Positions 46,431-58,944 of a stretch of DNA of 64,000 nucleotides are shown piece after piece (positions within the stretch are counted from its first letter, which is position 1; the number at the start of each line of letters is the position of its first letter). The stretch is taken from positions 1-64,000 of the forward strand of contig NW_025936235.1 in NCBI RefSeq assembly GCF_000764305.2, written 5' to 3'. The DNA comes from Hyalella azteca (lineage: Eukaryota; Arthropoda; Malacostraca; Amphipoda; Hyalellidae). A program made the translations under genes and the position numbers. The notes under the pieces are model-generated. The model did no database searches. It was not told the DNA's origin and worked only from the letters and a program-made list of their open reading frames with translations.

Positions 46431-46560
46431 GCAGGTGTGCACACCTGCAGGTGTGCTGTCATACTGCATGTGCATTAATCAGTAGTCATCTATTTAAATG
46501 CACACCTGCAGGTGTGCTGTCATACTGCATGTGCATTAATCAGTAGTCATCTATTTAAAG
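46431..46560. repeat. 61 bp tandem duplication with 18 bp perfect palindromes
   Basis: A 61 bp unit is present twice (starts 46440 and 46501). Each unit carries the perfect palindrome GCACACCTGCAGGTGTGC (46439-46456 and 46500-46517). An overlapping palindrome, GCAGGTGTGCACACCTGC, sits at 46431-46448. The CACCTGCAGGTG core contains E-box-like CACCTG sites; regulatory function is only a possibility. Confidence 0.9.
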
Positions 46561-47910
46561 TGGTTTACTGTATAATTCTATGTACGAGTATGTTTGTATT
46601 TTGCCATTTGTTTTTCCTGTATTACGGAAAGAATTTTTCCGAAAGTTTGAATGCGCATTTAATACTGATTTAATGTGTAAAATTATTTATTTACTGAAAT
46701 GATAACTGATATTGAGATAAATCAAGCAATATTACAGTATAAACGGCTTAATTTGATTGGCCAACATATTTTTTTAGCCGATTTGTAATGAGAAATTTGA
46801 TCATATATATAAAGGGATTATTTGTGCTATCGACGTTACATGACAAAAGGAAATAGGATCAAATGAAGCGGAACTAGAAACGGTGGCAAATTGTTCACCA
46901 GAGTTCAAGTTGTTAGACGCGGAGATCAAAACTTTTCCCGAAGAAAAAGTTTACCCTCTCAACTGTCGGTGTTCATGGAACATCGAACTTAAGCAATTAA
47001 TCGTAAATGTCAGGAGTTCGAATAACATAGAACGTGAGCAAATAAGTTTTGCAACTTGATATGGTCCAATAAACATGATTGCATTTGGTAGCATGACATG
47101 ATGAGATAAACAAATGTGTACGATCGCTCTGTTATTCTATATTTCCGAAGAAAATTGCTTGCAGTGAATTTTTTAACACTCTTTATCCGTAAAGTAAATG
47201 TTGTTTTCGTTCGGTAAGTCGTGTTTGTTGTTTTCTTCATGTTACTGGCCGGGCATTCAGGGCTCAAAAAAAAATAATAAAAAAATAATCCGCAGTGATG
47301 AATGGATTACGTGAAAACTGCTTCGAAATATCAGAGAAAATTTTAGCGATGTTATTTGTTCTCAACTTTGCTGTTTAGGAAGGGTCATTAATTTAACGTA
47401 TGCCTGAAATAATGCGCCATTTATTATACGTTACTCTGGTATATTCCCTCACCAGGATAAGTGGATAAAAGTATTTTATACATTACAAATTTTCGACGAT
47501 TTTAACAAATGAAGTTTAAACCTAAAATATTTACACCACTTTAAACCATTCGTTTTAACGTTGGAACTAAAATTACCAGCTTTGATGATACGAAACGAAA
47601 ATAGCTTTGGTTATATATTAATCGAAAAAATGCTAATTGAACGCGTTCGGCATTGGAGACCTTTTTATGGCATCAAAGTTATAAACAAAGTCACGGCATC
47701 ATCATGCATCAGTGATACTAACTTCCTTTTACCGTCTTCCTCAAATCTGCAACTTTAGGCTCGCAATTTCAAGCTCACTTCTCCTCGGTTAGTGAACAAC
47801 CTGAAGCCTGCGCAGCCTCGTGTTGTTTATCGCTGGTCCATCGCCCCCGCTGCTCTTGTCGACCCGTCGCTTGGGCACGCGCAGCTCTTGAGCCGAGACT
47901 CTTTTGTGGC
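46561..47910. other. No recognisable feature
   Basis: AT-rich. A few short open frames and an A-rich run near 47265-47285, with nothing that identifies a gene. Confidence 0.5.
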
Positions 47911-48087
47911 GCCCTGCACGAGCCTGCCACCACCAGCGCCCTGCACGAGCCTGCCGCCACCAGCGCCCTGCACGAGCCTGCCGCCACCAGCGCCCTGCAC
48001 GAGCCTGCCGCCACCAGCGCCCTGCACGAGCCTGCCGCCACCAGCGCCCTGCACGAGCCTGCCGCCACCAGCGCCCTGCACGAGCCG
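47911..48087. repeat. 27 bp GC-rich minisatellite, about 6.5 copies
   Basis: The unit is GCCCTGCACGAGCCTGCCGC plus CACCAGC, nearly identical in all copies. The nine-codon period keeps all six frames open and creates proline-, alanine- or arginine-rich ORFs of 63-139 codons. These should not be taken as genes without transcript evidence. Confidence 0.93.
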
Positions 48088-48173
48088 CCACCTGATCTCA
48101 CCAGGCGAGGGGTGTGCATGTGAGTGCCTCACTCGTGAAGAGGTCTCGCGATTCTTGAACGATGTTACATTAC

Positions 48174-48300
48174 ACGGTACACGATATAATATTATACAAT
48201 ACACGATATAATATTATACGATACACGATATAACATTATACGATACACGATATATTATTATACGATATAATTATAAACGATACTCGATAATACTATAAAC
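48174..48300. repeat. 22 bp AT-rich tandem repeat with palindromic core
   Basis: Unit ACACGATATAATATTATACG and close variants, about five copies that decay to the right. The 12 bp palindrome TATAATATTATA recurs in the better copies. It begins less than 100 bp after the GC-rich 27 bp array. Confidence 0.85.
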
Positions 48301-50483
48301 GGAGAAACGATCTTATTATACACTGTACATGATACTTCTATACAATGTAAACTAAGGTGTTATTTTTTTTAGCTCACACTGATTTTTTATACTGTTATTG
48401 GGCGTGATAATATTTACGATGATATTAAGACCTAATAAGTGTGAGAAGATTCGTTAATATCTCATTTGTTTGCATTACACTCATAACTGTGTAGGTGATG
48501 TGAATGTCAGGATGAAGGCAAAGTCTATGAATGCCTGCGCAGTGCTTCACACAGCAATCTTATTTTCTTCATTTACCTAACTGCTTTAGCTGAACTGAAG
48601 TTAAACTGAAGTTAAGTTAGTTAACGAAATACTGGTATTAAATCCCGTAGATCAGTCACTGCAACACCTGCTCCCTCAGTAAATATCATTCCGATGTCAC
48701 ATATTACTAATCTACTTTTTGTACGAACATCGTCCTAAATTTCTTGCTTCTACGTTCACTGCAGCAGCGCCATCTATAGGAGACTGTCTAACATGAATTA
48801 TATTACGCTGATGCCAAAGTTTATTTTCGTAATGCTTGTAGAAAAGCTCGAGCAAAAAAAAGAACATACCTTGAAGATATTTGTATAAAGTTGAATGATT
48901 TTTTTTTGTGATTTTGCAAGGATATTTGCATCTGATTTGACTATATCCAACCTCGCCTGAGCAACATTTCCGCCGAATGACTTTAGTCTCGTTTTCTTTT
49001 AGAAGAAAATTTGTTCATAGAAAATTTTTGACTGAAGGAGAAACAAAAGTATTGTTGCAGTTCAAGGGACAGGCAAATTTTATGTACGTTATACTTATAT
49101 AAGTTATATTTAACCGAAGTTTCTGCGTTTTAAAATCGGCAAATTGTTGAAAGAATAATGGAAATGATATACAATTTAGAAAATATATGCTTACCTCTAG
49201 AAACGACCTATTTGTAAATGGGCAACAAATTTGAACGCACTCTCTTAGAACAGAATTTTCAACGCAACGAATCTTAAAAATTCCGTAAAATCAAAGCAAA
49301 ATTATCAGTACCTCTTTATTTACGTTTGAGCTCTCGAACATGCTTGAATTATTTGTAAGAAGAATTACTAGACTTCATAAATTATTGGTATATAGAATAA
49401 TTTTGTCATTCATAAATTATTGGTAAATCGAATAGCTGTCTTGAAGCATTTATGCAGCAAAATCGTCAGTTGGCAGTGCTCACTCCCAACTGGAATTCGG
49501 TGGCAAGTGCCTATTAATGGAACTCACCCACGACATTAACTTGATGGCAAGTGTTGATACATTAATCTCGTTTCCTAATTTCAATATAGGAAGTCGGGTT
49601 TCGCTCGATTCTTCATATGTAGTTAAACAATACATAATCACTATTCAATACCATCAAAAAATAAGTCCTATTCATCCATGTTTCATGTCAGTAAATTATC
49701 GTTCAGTTATCCTATAATTTTTCGTTTTCATGGTACTGGAACTAGTTGAATTAGAATCAAGAAAGGAGAAATCGCCATTCTAAAATACTGAACCAGTTAA
49801 TAATGATTGGCAATGATTCAACGGCAGTCGACGAATGCGAGGCAAGGACAAAGGCTCCAAACAAAGACCTACATATATGCCCCGCAGTATTTCTAACATT
49901 GACTACGACAAGATACAGTATGTTGTATGTATATAGCCACAACCGCCAACTTTTGGCTCAAGTCTACAGAACAAAGTTCATGAGAGGGATTCTCAAATGG
50001 TTTTAAAATGATCGTTACTCTAACGAGGATCGTCTATTTTAGTTTATCAGGAGCGATAGGCACTCGTAGCAAAAAATAGGCAGATTTCCTCTTAGATAGG
50101 CTTTTTAACATGACGTTCAAGCACACGGTCCATGCAAGAGGGCATACTATTTTTCGTTAAGCACTGGTATGAAAAATATTGATCGAAATTCAAGTAAGGA
50201 GATGACAACTCTAATTTTCATCAGAGGTAATTTTCATCATCCGATACTCTCATCAGCATTATTTGAAATTCCCCGATGACTGCATAAGCCTTTTGCCAAA
50301 CCACCACTTCTTTAATATCATTGAGTGCTGTAAAATGGCCAGCTCCGTAATTTGATAAAAACTATATAATACAAATTACTTTTCGTAAATTTAAATACTG
50401 TCAATTGGTCATCAATATTATCCCAAGCACTACTCTTTTAAATTTCATGTTCGTAATTTAAATAACTCTTCAGAGATAAATTA
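48301..50483. other. No recognisable gene
   Basis: AT-rich. A 35 bp direct duplication beginning TTCATAAATTATTGGTA occurs at 49375 and 49410. Confidence 0.5.
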
Positions 50484-50600
50484 GTATGTTAATTGTGTTA
50501 ATTAATTAATAAATTAATTAATTTAATAAATTAATTAATTTAAGCTCATTTAAGCTCGGATAATAATTAAATTAATTAATTAACACATTAAATTTCGTTG
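50484..50600. repeat. AATT-rich low-complexity palindromic tract
   Basis: Runs of ATTAATTAATTAATAAATTA alternate and can pair with a mirror tract (AATTAAATTAATTAATTAAC) across a TTTAAGCTCATTTAAGCTC centre. It is low-complexity AT DNA with cruciform potential. Confidence 0.7.
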
Positions 50601-51180
50601 CACTCTGCGAACAGCCTGCGCTGAACATACATCGTTATATTCCTATCCGACCAGACATCCTAAATTAAAATCAACGTTTTTTCGAAGAAAATAACTCGTT
50701 ATCAACGTTGGTTCAACGTCATTTACCCAAAGAGTAGTTCTTGCAGTTCAGACGCCGTGTGCAAGATTTGCTCCCAGTGGAGGAGACGGTGTCGGGTTCA
50801 ACGCGACCAATGGCTGGTTTGCTCCTCCGCGATTAGGCATCAATAATAATTTGAAGCTGAGAACCGATATATATTTTTAAAGTAAATTTTGTGCTTGCCA
50901 AATACTTTATAGGTATAAATTCATCGGTAGTTCACCATATTGTGAAACATAAATGATATAACATGAATAACCGAGTATAATAAATAATTATAATCAGATT
51001 TCAGTTACTCTCCTTCTATGCAGTAGTTCAATAAAATTCCGCCTCTTGCTTCCAATGCTGCTTTATTGCTTCGGCTGAATTATAACCGTGAAAACTTGGT
51101 AGCCGCTTCTAATTAGCCCATTAATGCGGGCGATAAGAGGTTTGCGAGGAACTGTCCAAAATTAGAATGGCTTATATATA

Positions 51181-51336
51181 TTTTCTGGTCAGAATCGGCG
51201 AGGAGGCCGGGCGGTTAAGCATAGCAGAATTGTAGCAGTGAGTTGCGAGTTCGAGACCGCAAAATGTTGTGAATGTTCTGCGATGTTAAGAATCGGCGAC
51301 AGGCCTACGGCCTAATAACGCTGAAACCGCTATATT
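51181..51336 (+). mobile_element. tRNA-derived SINE, single-head copy
   Basis: Contains A-box-like GGCCGGGCGGTTAAGC (about 51206-51221) and B-box-like GAGTTCGAGACC (about 51247-51258). The common tail AAGAATCGGCGACAGGCCTA and CGGCCTAATAACGCTGAAAC follows. It matches the right half of the dimeric copy at 2390-2630, including its TTCTGGTCAGAATCGGCGAG junction. The left monomer is absent, which indicates 5' truncation or a monomeric source. Confidence 0.75.
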
Positions 51337-51859
51337 ATTTATCTCTGAATAATTATTTTTCATTACAAGTCTCTTATTTAATAATTGCTGATATCGACGT
51401 GAACATTCAATTGAACATAACAAATTGAAAGTTAGATTCTTAGACCGTTGCTCTAAGAGAGAAAAATCATTGTTGTAAGCTAGGATATAATTGGTACAGG
51501 GTTAAATGAGCGCCTATATAGGCTGTGTGAAGCACATCAAAAGAGCGTATGCAGCTTTGATGTTGAAGATTCTATTAGCCGTTGTGAACGTGAAATCAAT
51601 ATATTACAGTCTCAACTCGCTCTGTCTAGAACAGTCGAATCTTAGAGGCTAATTCAACATAATGAAACCATAGTTGTGAATGAAAAAATATTAAAATTCT
51701 TATAGATATTCAAATAAATCAATTATTATTAATTGCTTCTATTTTTAATTGCTAATTGAATTGCAATTAATTTGTCAATTAATTGACAATTAGTTAATTA
51801 TTTTGCAATTTGCATTGCATTGAAAATTGCATTTTCAATTGAAACTCACATCAAACTTT
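51337..51859. other. No recognisable gene; AATT-rich stretch
   Basis: A low-complexity tract at 51710-51830 consists of CAATTAATTGAC-type repeats. Nothing else is recognised. Confidence 0.5.
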
Positions 51860-53550
51860 ATGCCTCTAGCTCGTTCCCTGGGATCTTGTATGGATTGCGC
51901 AAAATTCATAAACCAAATTTTGATTTGCAATTTCAATTCCGACTATTTTTTGCTGATTACAATACTCCAATACTCAGAGCTTCAAATTCGCTACATTTTT
52001 GGTTCCGGTTTTAAATCTCACCACCAATCACTATACGGTAGACAATATTTTCATGTTCGTGGAACGCTTAAAGAATTTTACTAATGTTCAAAACTTGACA
52101 ATGGCTTCATTTGTTGTAAAGAATTGTTTACAATATACCTCTTCCTGAAACCATTGATATCTGCCTCAATTCTATGTTTAAAAGCGTCATTGTCCGTGTC
52201 ATTGGTTTGAACCGCAAATTTTTTAAATCTCTTCTTGAAATATCAGCTTTAAACTCATTTTTCGTATTTGCCGGCACGTTTTATTGACAAATTGACGGTT
52301 TGGGTACGGGCTTCCCTCTCGGCCCTACCTTTGCAAAGATTTTCATGTATTTTCACGAGGCTACATGTCCACTAGATTTTAAGCCACTATTCTATAACCG
52401 ATATGTTGATGACATTTTTAAATTTTTAAGCATCCCTCTCATGTAGGCCTTTTCTTGGACTATCTTAATCTCCAAAACAATTAAATCAAATTTTCCAGCT
52501 TTCAATGGTGGAGCTTGTATCCAACAATAGTTTATATTTTCTTGATTGCAATGTTAAAAAAATTTAATGGCTGTTTCCAGTATCTGATTTCCGAACATCT
52601 ACGTTTACTAGCTTAAGCACCAATTTTTTAGAGTTTGATCTTTTCCTTTCTAATTAAACGGGATTCAAACGTTAATTAACCGCGGCTTTCGCATTTGCTC
52701 TACTTTCCATGATATGCAATCAGAATTTGAATTTATACGCATTACTTTTTCACTAAATGGATTACCCTCGCAACTGGCCGGTGTATACTCAAATTAAGAA
52801 ATTTTTGGCTAAGCAATATTCTTAGGTTGTTCCCTAACGTGACAATAGGAACGCTGTTTATTGTTAATTTCCTTGCTTTGGTCCCGATTCTGAGACTGAA
52901 AGTTTTGTTCTATAAATACCTCCAAAATGGAAATCTTCATGTATTGATGGCGAATAATTTTAAAATCAGTTCCTTTTCAAGTATAAAAATACACTTCCTG
53001 TTCTTATGCGATCATCCCTTGTTTATCAAATTGTTGTTCGCAGTGCGCATCTGCGTTGTAGATATGAAATTACGCAATTTCTATACTAGGCTGGCGGAGC
53101 ACAAGGGAAGGAATTATAGAACAGGAAACCTGCTTGTGCATCCCCCTCATTCAGCTGTACGCGTTCGTGCAGAGCAGTGCAATTTTTCACGGAGTAATTC
53201 TCTCGGTGTCCGACAGTGATTTTAGAGTTTTAGCCTCCACAACAGGTGTTTCTGGCCTGTGAATTTTAGAATCTCTGTACATTTTTAAACAGAGGCCTAG
53301 TTTAAATGCCGCCAACAGTTCCTATCTCCTCGACATTGTAAATAGATAGGATTTTCTTCTCATGTTTTCTTCATTTTTATTTGTTTTCATCTGAAGGTTT
53401 TAATATCCTCAATGTGAATTTCAGCTTACTAATTGTTTTACTTGTATTCTAGGTTTTTGAACTGTCGATGGAGCTGGACTCCGAAACGTTTTCACTCATT
53501 AGAATTGTGAATTTTTGGCTGTTTTCTTTGATTAAAAATTTTTGATTCAT
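51860..53550 (+). mobile_element. Penelope-like retroelement, degenerate (RT and GIY-YIG remnants)
   Basis: In order I see the conserved YGLRKIHKP (51886-51915, usual form LYGLPKIHKP), then GLGTGFPLGPTFAKIF (about 52295-52345). The catalytic-type YVDD follows (52402-52413, in FYNRYVDDIFKF), then the thumb-side CSTFHDMQSEFEF (about 52695-52735). In another frame lie RNFYTRLAEHKGRNYRTGN and HPPHSAVR (53070-53165), typical of the GIY-YIG endonuclease of Penelope elements. The GIY-YIG core itself is eroded. The 3' part ends with a GATGGAGCTGG and TCCGAAACGTTTTCA region shared with 63245-63561. Multiple stops and frameshifts make it inactive. Confidence 0.88.
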
Positions 53551-54399
53551 AAGTACCAAAGACATTTCTGTACATTAATTGCGCGTGTCGCGTTGGGAAA
53601 CGGCGAGTTATTGCGATATTTAGTTTTAGGGGTTAAAACCTGCAAATGGCACCTGTGGTCCTTTCTTACATGGTTCGATGCTCTTCCGGAGCTCATTCGT
53701 ACTTAGTCTTTCGGCAGCTACTGATGCCAGATTTGCACATTCATATGCCGATAGTTTGTTCCTGTGACCATATTAGTACCAATTTTGAATTTTTTAACTT
53801 TGATTTCCCGATTTTCATATGAATTCAGTACCGTTGGATCTAGTCAGAGTTTACTTAAGAATTGTTAAGAGTTCATTACCTTGGGTATTCTCCTTAGTAA
53901 GTTACAAAGCTACCGTTGCTTATAATGCTGTTTCTTGGAACATAGTTTTCATATGTGATGATTATTTGAGAACGATTGAACTAAACTGTCTATTCATGGT
54001 TTATATTGGAAAAATTATTTATCTTGCTGTATTATCCTTGTTTTCAGTTTACGGACTCTGCTTTCGAAAATAAAATTGATGCCTCACTGGAATTTATATT
54101 TGGAACTGATGATCCGTTAACTCGGTTAACAGTACGAAGAAATCGAATTCCGTCAGATAACCGCGACATGTGCGTTAGACGTACTTTCCTTTCGATCTTC
54201 CAAAGTAAATCATGATAGTTTCTGAAGCCCAAGAAATTCACGACTGAAAATTTCAATTAAGAAGCAGCGTTTCAGTCTTTTTTTGGATCATTGATCGGTC
54301 CCTTTTGTTTCCGTCTGCAACATGATAACCAGTGAAGCAGTTCCGAGTTATACGTAGCGACATCACGCAGTTCCGTGGCTGAAACCAAGTTCATTTATA
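53551..54399. other. No recognisable gene
   Basis: A spacer between two retroelements. A 3' part of the Penelope element may extend a little further, but I cannot align it. Confidence 0.45.
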
Positions 54400-56715
54400 A
54401 AAGAAGACAAGGTCTATCTCCTCAGTCTCAACCTTAGCATACCTTGGGAGCGATCAAGACCCTGTTCTAACTACAATATAGGAGTGCAGCCCGCACATGT
54501 TCAATGCAGGAGACGACCTACCTGGAAGTTTGGGGAGGGTTTCTGGCCACAGTGGTAAGCAACTATCAATCAAATTGGTGCCAACCAGTGGCAGCCTCAA
54601 GACCTTGATTTAAGCGTCAATAACTTTAACCATAACATTATATCAACCAGCTCTAGTGTCTTCTCACAAACCAGATCTGTAATCACCCTTAAATACAACA
54701 AAACCTGGTGGACCCCAGCATGATCGGAAGCAGTTCAAGATAAGAAAACTGCCGAACGGCTTCTACTCTCACAACCCTCCAGAGGCCCCCTAATGCAGTT
54801 CAAGAGGAGCGAAGCAAAAGTAAAATTGGAGGTAAGGATGGCCAAGAGAGCATCTTGGTAAAATTATTGCTACACCCTGACATCAGACAACCCAGTTAAA
54901 CTCTTGAGAAACGCATCAGACGCCTGCACACTCCATTCCATTATATGTAGATCCCAACTATTCATAACGAATGATACTATGATTGCTGACCCAGTTCTGA
55001 AGGCAGATGTCTTGGCCTCACACTACCAGACTGTTCTGAATATTCCCCACCCACCTCTCTTCCAGAAGCAGACCTGCCTCCTCTAGCCCTCTCCTTGAGC
55101 TCTGACAATGATGACTCCTTAAATAAGCCTATTACACTGCACGAACTGGAAAACTGTCTAAGTAATCTCAAAAACTCTTCCCCTGCACTAGATCACATTC
55201 ACTATATGCACCTATCAAATCTTACACTGGAGTGTAAAATTAAGGTAGCCTCTTGATATCTATAATGAAAGCCTCTCCTCTAGTATAACCCCAACTGAGT
55301 GGAAAGCTGTTCTCATAATCCCAATCCCGAAGCCCAATAAACCCCTTACACATGTATCCTCATATCGCCCCATCTCTCTTCTCTCATGTTCTGGCAAACT
55401 GTTGAAATCGATTATCAATAAACGAATAGCTTTCTTTCAGGAACTTAACAAGATATTTCGACCAAGTCAGGGAGGCTTTCGTGCTCGCGTGTCAGCTGTA
55501 CGTTGATCAGGTGGCTAGATTGACCTCTGCGATTTGAGACACACTGTACGCCCAGCAGGCAAAAGATATCAGCAGGCAAGTTTTGGTGACGATCTTCTGT
55601 GACCTCACAAGTGCTTTTGGCACAGCTTGGCACAATGGCGCATTGTACAAGCTAAGCAGATGTGGTGTCTGGGGAGCAATGTTGAGGTGGCTGAGAGTGT
55701 ACCTCTCTGATGGACGCTTTCAAGTCTTCATTGAGGGTGAACTTTCATCAGTGAGGAAAATACTCCAACTTGGAAAATACTTGCTCACTTAAAGTTGAAG
55801 CCAACATCCCTCCACTATCAATCCGCTGTAAGCAGCTCCTGTGTCGTTACTATCACAGACTTGCCACACGTCCTATGTGCTCCAAACCCAATGATCTTTG
55901 CTGCTCTGAAAGCCATGACCCATACCATTCAACATCTGCTTTCATATTGCTATCTTTCACCGCTCCTGCACGAGCTACTTTTTCAGAACATAATTTGCCC
56001 CTCTTCACGCCATTGAGATACCCTTTCTTGTCTCCCCTCCCTCCCTGGTACAACATCCAACACAACATCCTAACAGTCTTAGCATCAACTCCTGTGTCAG
56101 GCCTCTCATCTAACTCTGCTTCACAAATCTTCAAAGATCTTCTACAGAAACATTTTTAAAACTTCTCAGCAGCCTTCAATGAAAGATTTCTAGTAACTAA
56201 ACCCTTGCCCTCCTCATCAGCAGCCATGGTGGTGCCTTCTACAGGTGTACTCCTCAACTGAAAACTCCGCCCCGAAGTCTCAGTTCTTGAGACAGCTCTT
56301 TGTCATCCATGAAGCATTGGTGTGGGCACAACACAAACTCAGACATCAAGAAAAAATTGTAATTTTTACAGACTCCCTTAGTTCACTGTTTCTAATTAAA
56401 ACAGGACACCCCCAACATACGTTCGCCTTGTTTTCCAGATCCAAAGCAAGCTGAATGCTCTTGTAACTTTACATGATGTCATGTACCAGTTTTTTTAGGT
56501 CACGGAGGCATTGCTGGGAACGAAGCAGCTGACCACGTAGCATTGCAGACTCCCCTTTGGCATCGTACAATTACTCCCAGGCCAAAGGAAGAAACGGTAA
56601 CAAATATCCATTTGGCTTTTTTAGAGTACCTACTGGCAAAGAGAATGGGTTAATAGCACCGAAGCTTCAGGAAGGGCCTTTTTCCTCCGTCAAATCAATG
56701 ATAGATTAGGCAACT
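54400..56715 (+). mobile_element. Non-LTR retrotransposon with RNase H, degenerate and internally deleted
   Basis: The end of an APE-type endonuclease is visible as GSDQDPV (54446-54466; the usual motif is SDH, so the His is changed). An RT upstream region follows (ADVLASHYQTVL near 55005, LENCLSNLKNSSPALD near 55147), then SSYRPISLLSCSGKLLKS (about 55350-55405). Motif A is present as FCDLTSAFGTAW (about 55595-55630). At about 55760-55785 the sequence jumps directly to SLKVEANIPPLS, so the segment holding the catalytic YADD box is missing. RNase H remnants are IVIFTDSLSSL (about 56358-56390) and GHGGIAGNEAAD (56498-56533). The reading frame changes several times. The RNase H points to the I/Jockey-related groups, but the clade is not certain. 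The 3' end is truncated at about 56715. Confidence 0.88.
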
Positions 56716-58898
56716 AGCCATGGGCACTGAACCGAACCTGAACTGAACAAGCTTGCAGAGACAGGACTTGCTAGCCCATTTTTACCCTTGTTTCGAAATT
56801 GAAAAATTATTTTGTTCCTAAATAAATTTACACTTACCAGTGTCATAGTGAAAATCTTTAACCCAACTTCATCCTTCCATTTTCTTCAATCCTTTCCTAT
56901 TCTTCTACTTGTCCACTTGTAATGAAATTTCAGGTCCAGGCAATATCTCGACAGGATGGGAATAGCAAGCACGCGCCCAAACAGCTCCTACATTTTTGTG
57001 GTGGCAGGCTTCAAACACACCCGAAAAAAAATAAATCCACAAACTATGACAAATACGTATAATATTGTGAGGAATGTCTCATTTTCTAAAATTCTATTCA
57101 ACTCACGAATGCAGGAATTCCAAATTGAAATTCAATATCCTGCCCTAAACCAATGGGATGATTGTTAGAAGAGTATTGCACCGCAGAAACCGTTGCTGAG
57201 TATTGAAAATATCGAACAGTTCCACAATGTTTCAGTTATCAAGTACAATTATACGATAGTAATTTACGAACAAAAATATCATTTATTAATTTGAAGTCGA
57301 ACGTATAGATGACAAGATGTTCAAGAAATTTGTTGTTAGAGTTCGTCAAGAAAACCTCGAGGAAACGTATTTTGACCGATGCCAGGAGGGCAAAACTACA
57401 CCGTCGATGGCCGTATGTCGTTAGCTTATCATCCGAGGTTAAACTTAAGTTAAAGAGATGCAAGAATAACAATAAAAGCTTTTTATCCGGCTTGCGGTGG
57501 AGTCCCAAGTCAAAATAGATCACAGCCTGATTCAAGTCATTCTAAAACTATCATTTATACATTTATGAGTGGCATCCTAGCTGAGGAACTCGTTTTGTTA
57601 GTAGCCACGAGAAATGATTTATAACGATTAGTTTTGGGACGCGATGGAGTGCTTGGTATGAAATATTCCAAGTTGAGCCCTGTACTGTCTACTTATTAAC
57701 CCTCTTGTGAGTGGACCAAGAAATACGAAGTTCTGAGCTAGATTCATGCAAATTTATGAACAATTTTATTATTTTTTTATTATTTATTAACTTCTGAGGA
57801 TTTATTTATTGAGAATTTATTTATATATATTTATTGTCCGAATTGACCGAGTGAATCGAGTACTTGGCATTGGTTAAACGTTTGTACCTAATTTTGAAGG
57901 GAAAACTCAAATATACTTTAATATATCTGGTTATTGATATTAGTTTCAGAGAAATTGTTTCATAAAATTTTTGAAGTGAGTAAAACAACAGCGTCAATTT
58001 GGTGTCTAAGCCACAGAATAAAAGTTTATTTTAATACCGATATTTTATTTCTCGAGAACGGTTATGGGCCGATATTTGGTATGAGATCACGAACACGTGG
58101 CTGGAGATTCACATAGACAAGAGAACAAAGCTTCAAACACAGCGACAGGGACGTTGGGGTAATATATACAGTAACTTGCCAGAAAATGGATTAATATTGA
58201 AGAAAATATTGTGTGTCTAATTATTTTTTTCTGGAAATTAATAAAATCATTCAGCTTGATTTTTTTTAATTTGGTTTACGCCAGCAACTAGGGAAATGGT
58301 TGAAAGGATGGATAGCTTGAAATTGACTTTCTAGCGAATGTTTCACCTAGCAATTAAGTGTATCGAAATTTTTACTAATCGCACCCAAGCCAATAAAATA
58401 ATCTCCCAAAATAATTTGATAATTTTTATCTCTTGCAGCTGATTTTCCTTTCCCTAAAAGACCTCGTACTTTTATCATAAGTGTCAGTGGGTTGGCGATA
58501 TTGGTCAGTTATGAGGATCGAATTGCAGTTATCCGATTTGTTTCGATGAGCATCATAAGGAAAGTTTCTATGAAAAGTGGTATAAGGTACATATGTAACG
58601 GCAATTAAATTTTATCTTAAAGAAATTGGTGGGGTTTGATAAAGAAGTACACTTGTAGCAGACGCTATAATCCGTTCCAGATTAAGGAGCGTTGACTCCT
58701 GGAAGGTGGACTATACCTAATCAAATTTTTCCATTCCGAAAAACTGAAACATTATTAATCCTTTCTTAGCTTGAAATTTTTTGGGACACATTTTGGTAAT
58801 ATAATTTAAAAATTACATCGGAGACAGAAAGTATTCTTGCGCCAAATAAAAAAGAAAGGAAAAGACAACACAGCGTCATATAACATAACACAGTGATC
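56716..58898. other. No recognisable gene
   Basis: AT-rich. Open frames at 56956-57168 and both strands of 57239-57535 have no recognisable domain. A TTTATTATTTATT low-complexity patch lies near 57765-57830. Confidence 0.5.
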
Positions 58899-58944
58899 TC
58901 GGCGCTGAAGTGTAGGCCTGATGTGGCCTGTCGCCGATTCTTTT
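58899..58944 (-). mobile_element. SINE tail fragment
   Basis: On the minus strand it reads AAGAATCGGCGACAGGCC, then GGCCTA and CGCTGAA-like sequence, as in the SINE tails at 2390 and 51181. No tRNA-like head is adjacent. A protein-like minus-strand stretch (58945-59070) that begins after an acceptor-like GTGTTTCAG lies immediately upstream of it. Confidence 0.55.

Noticed and set aside
47775..48211. Overlapping proline-, alanine- and arginine-rich ORFs of 100-139 codons on both strands.
   Set aside because: Their length comes from a 27 bp repeat that keeps all six frames open, and no frame is favoured.
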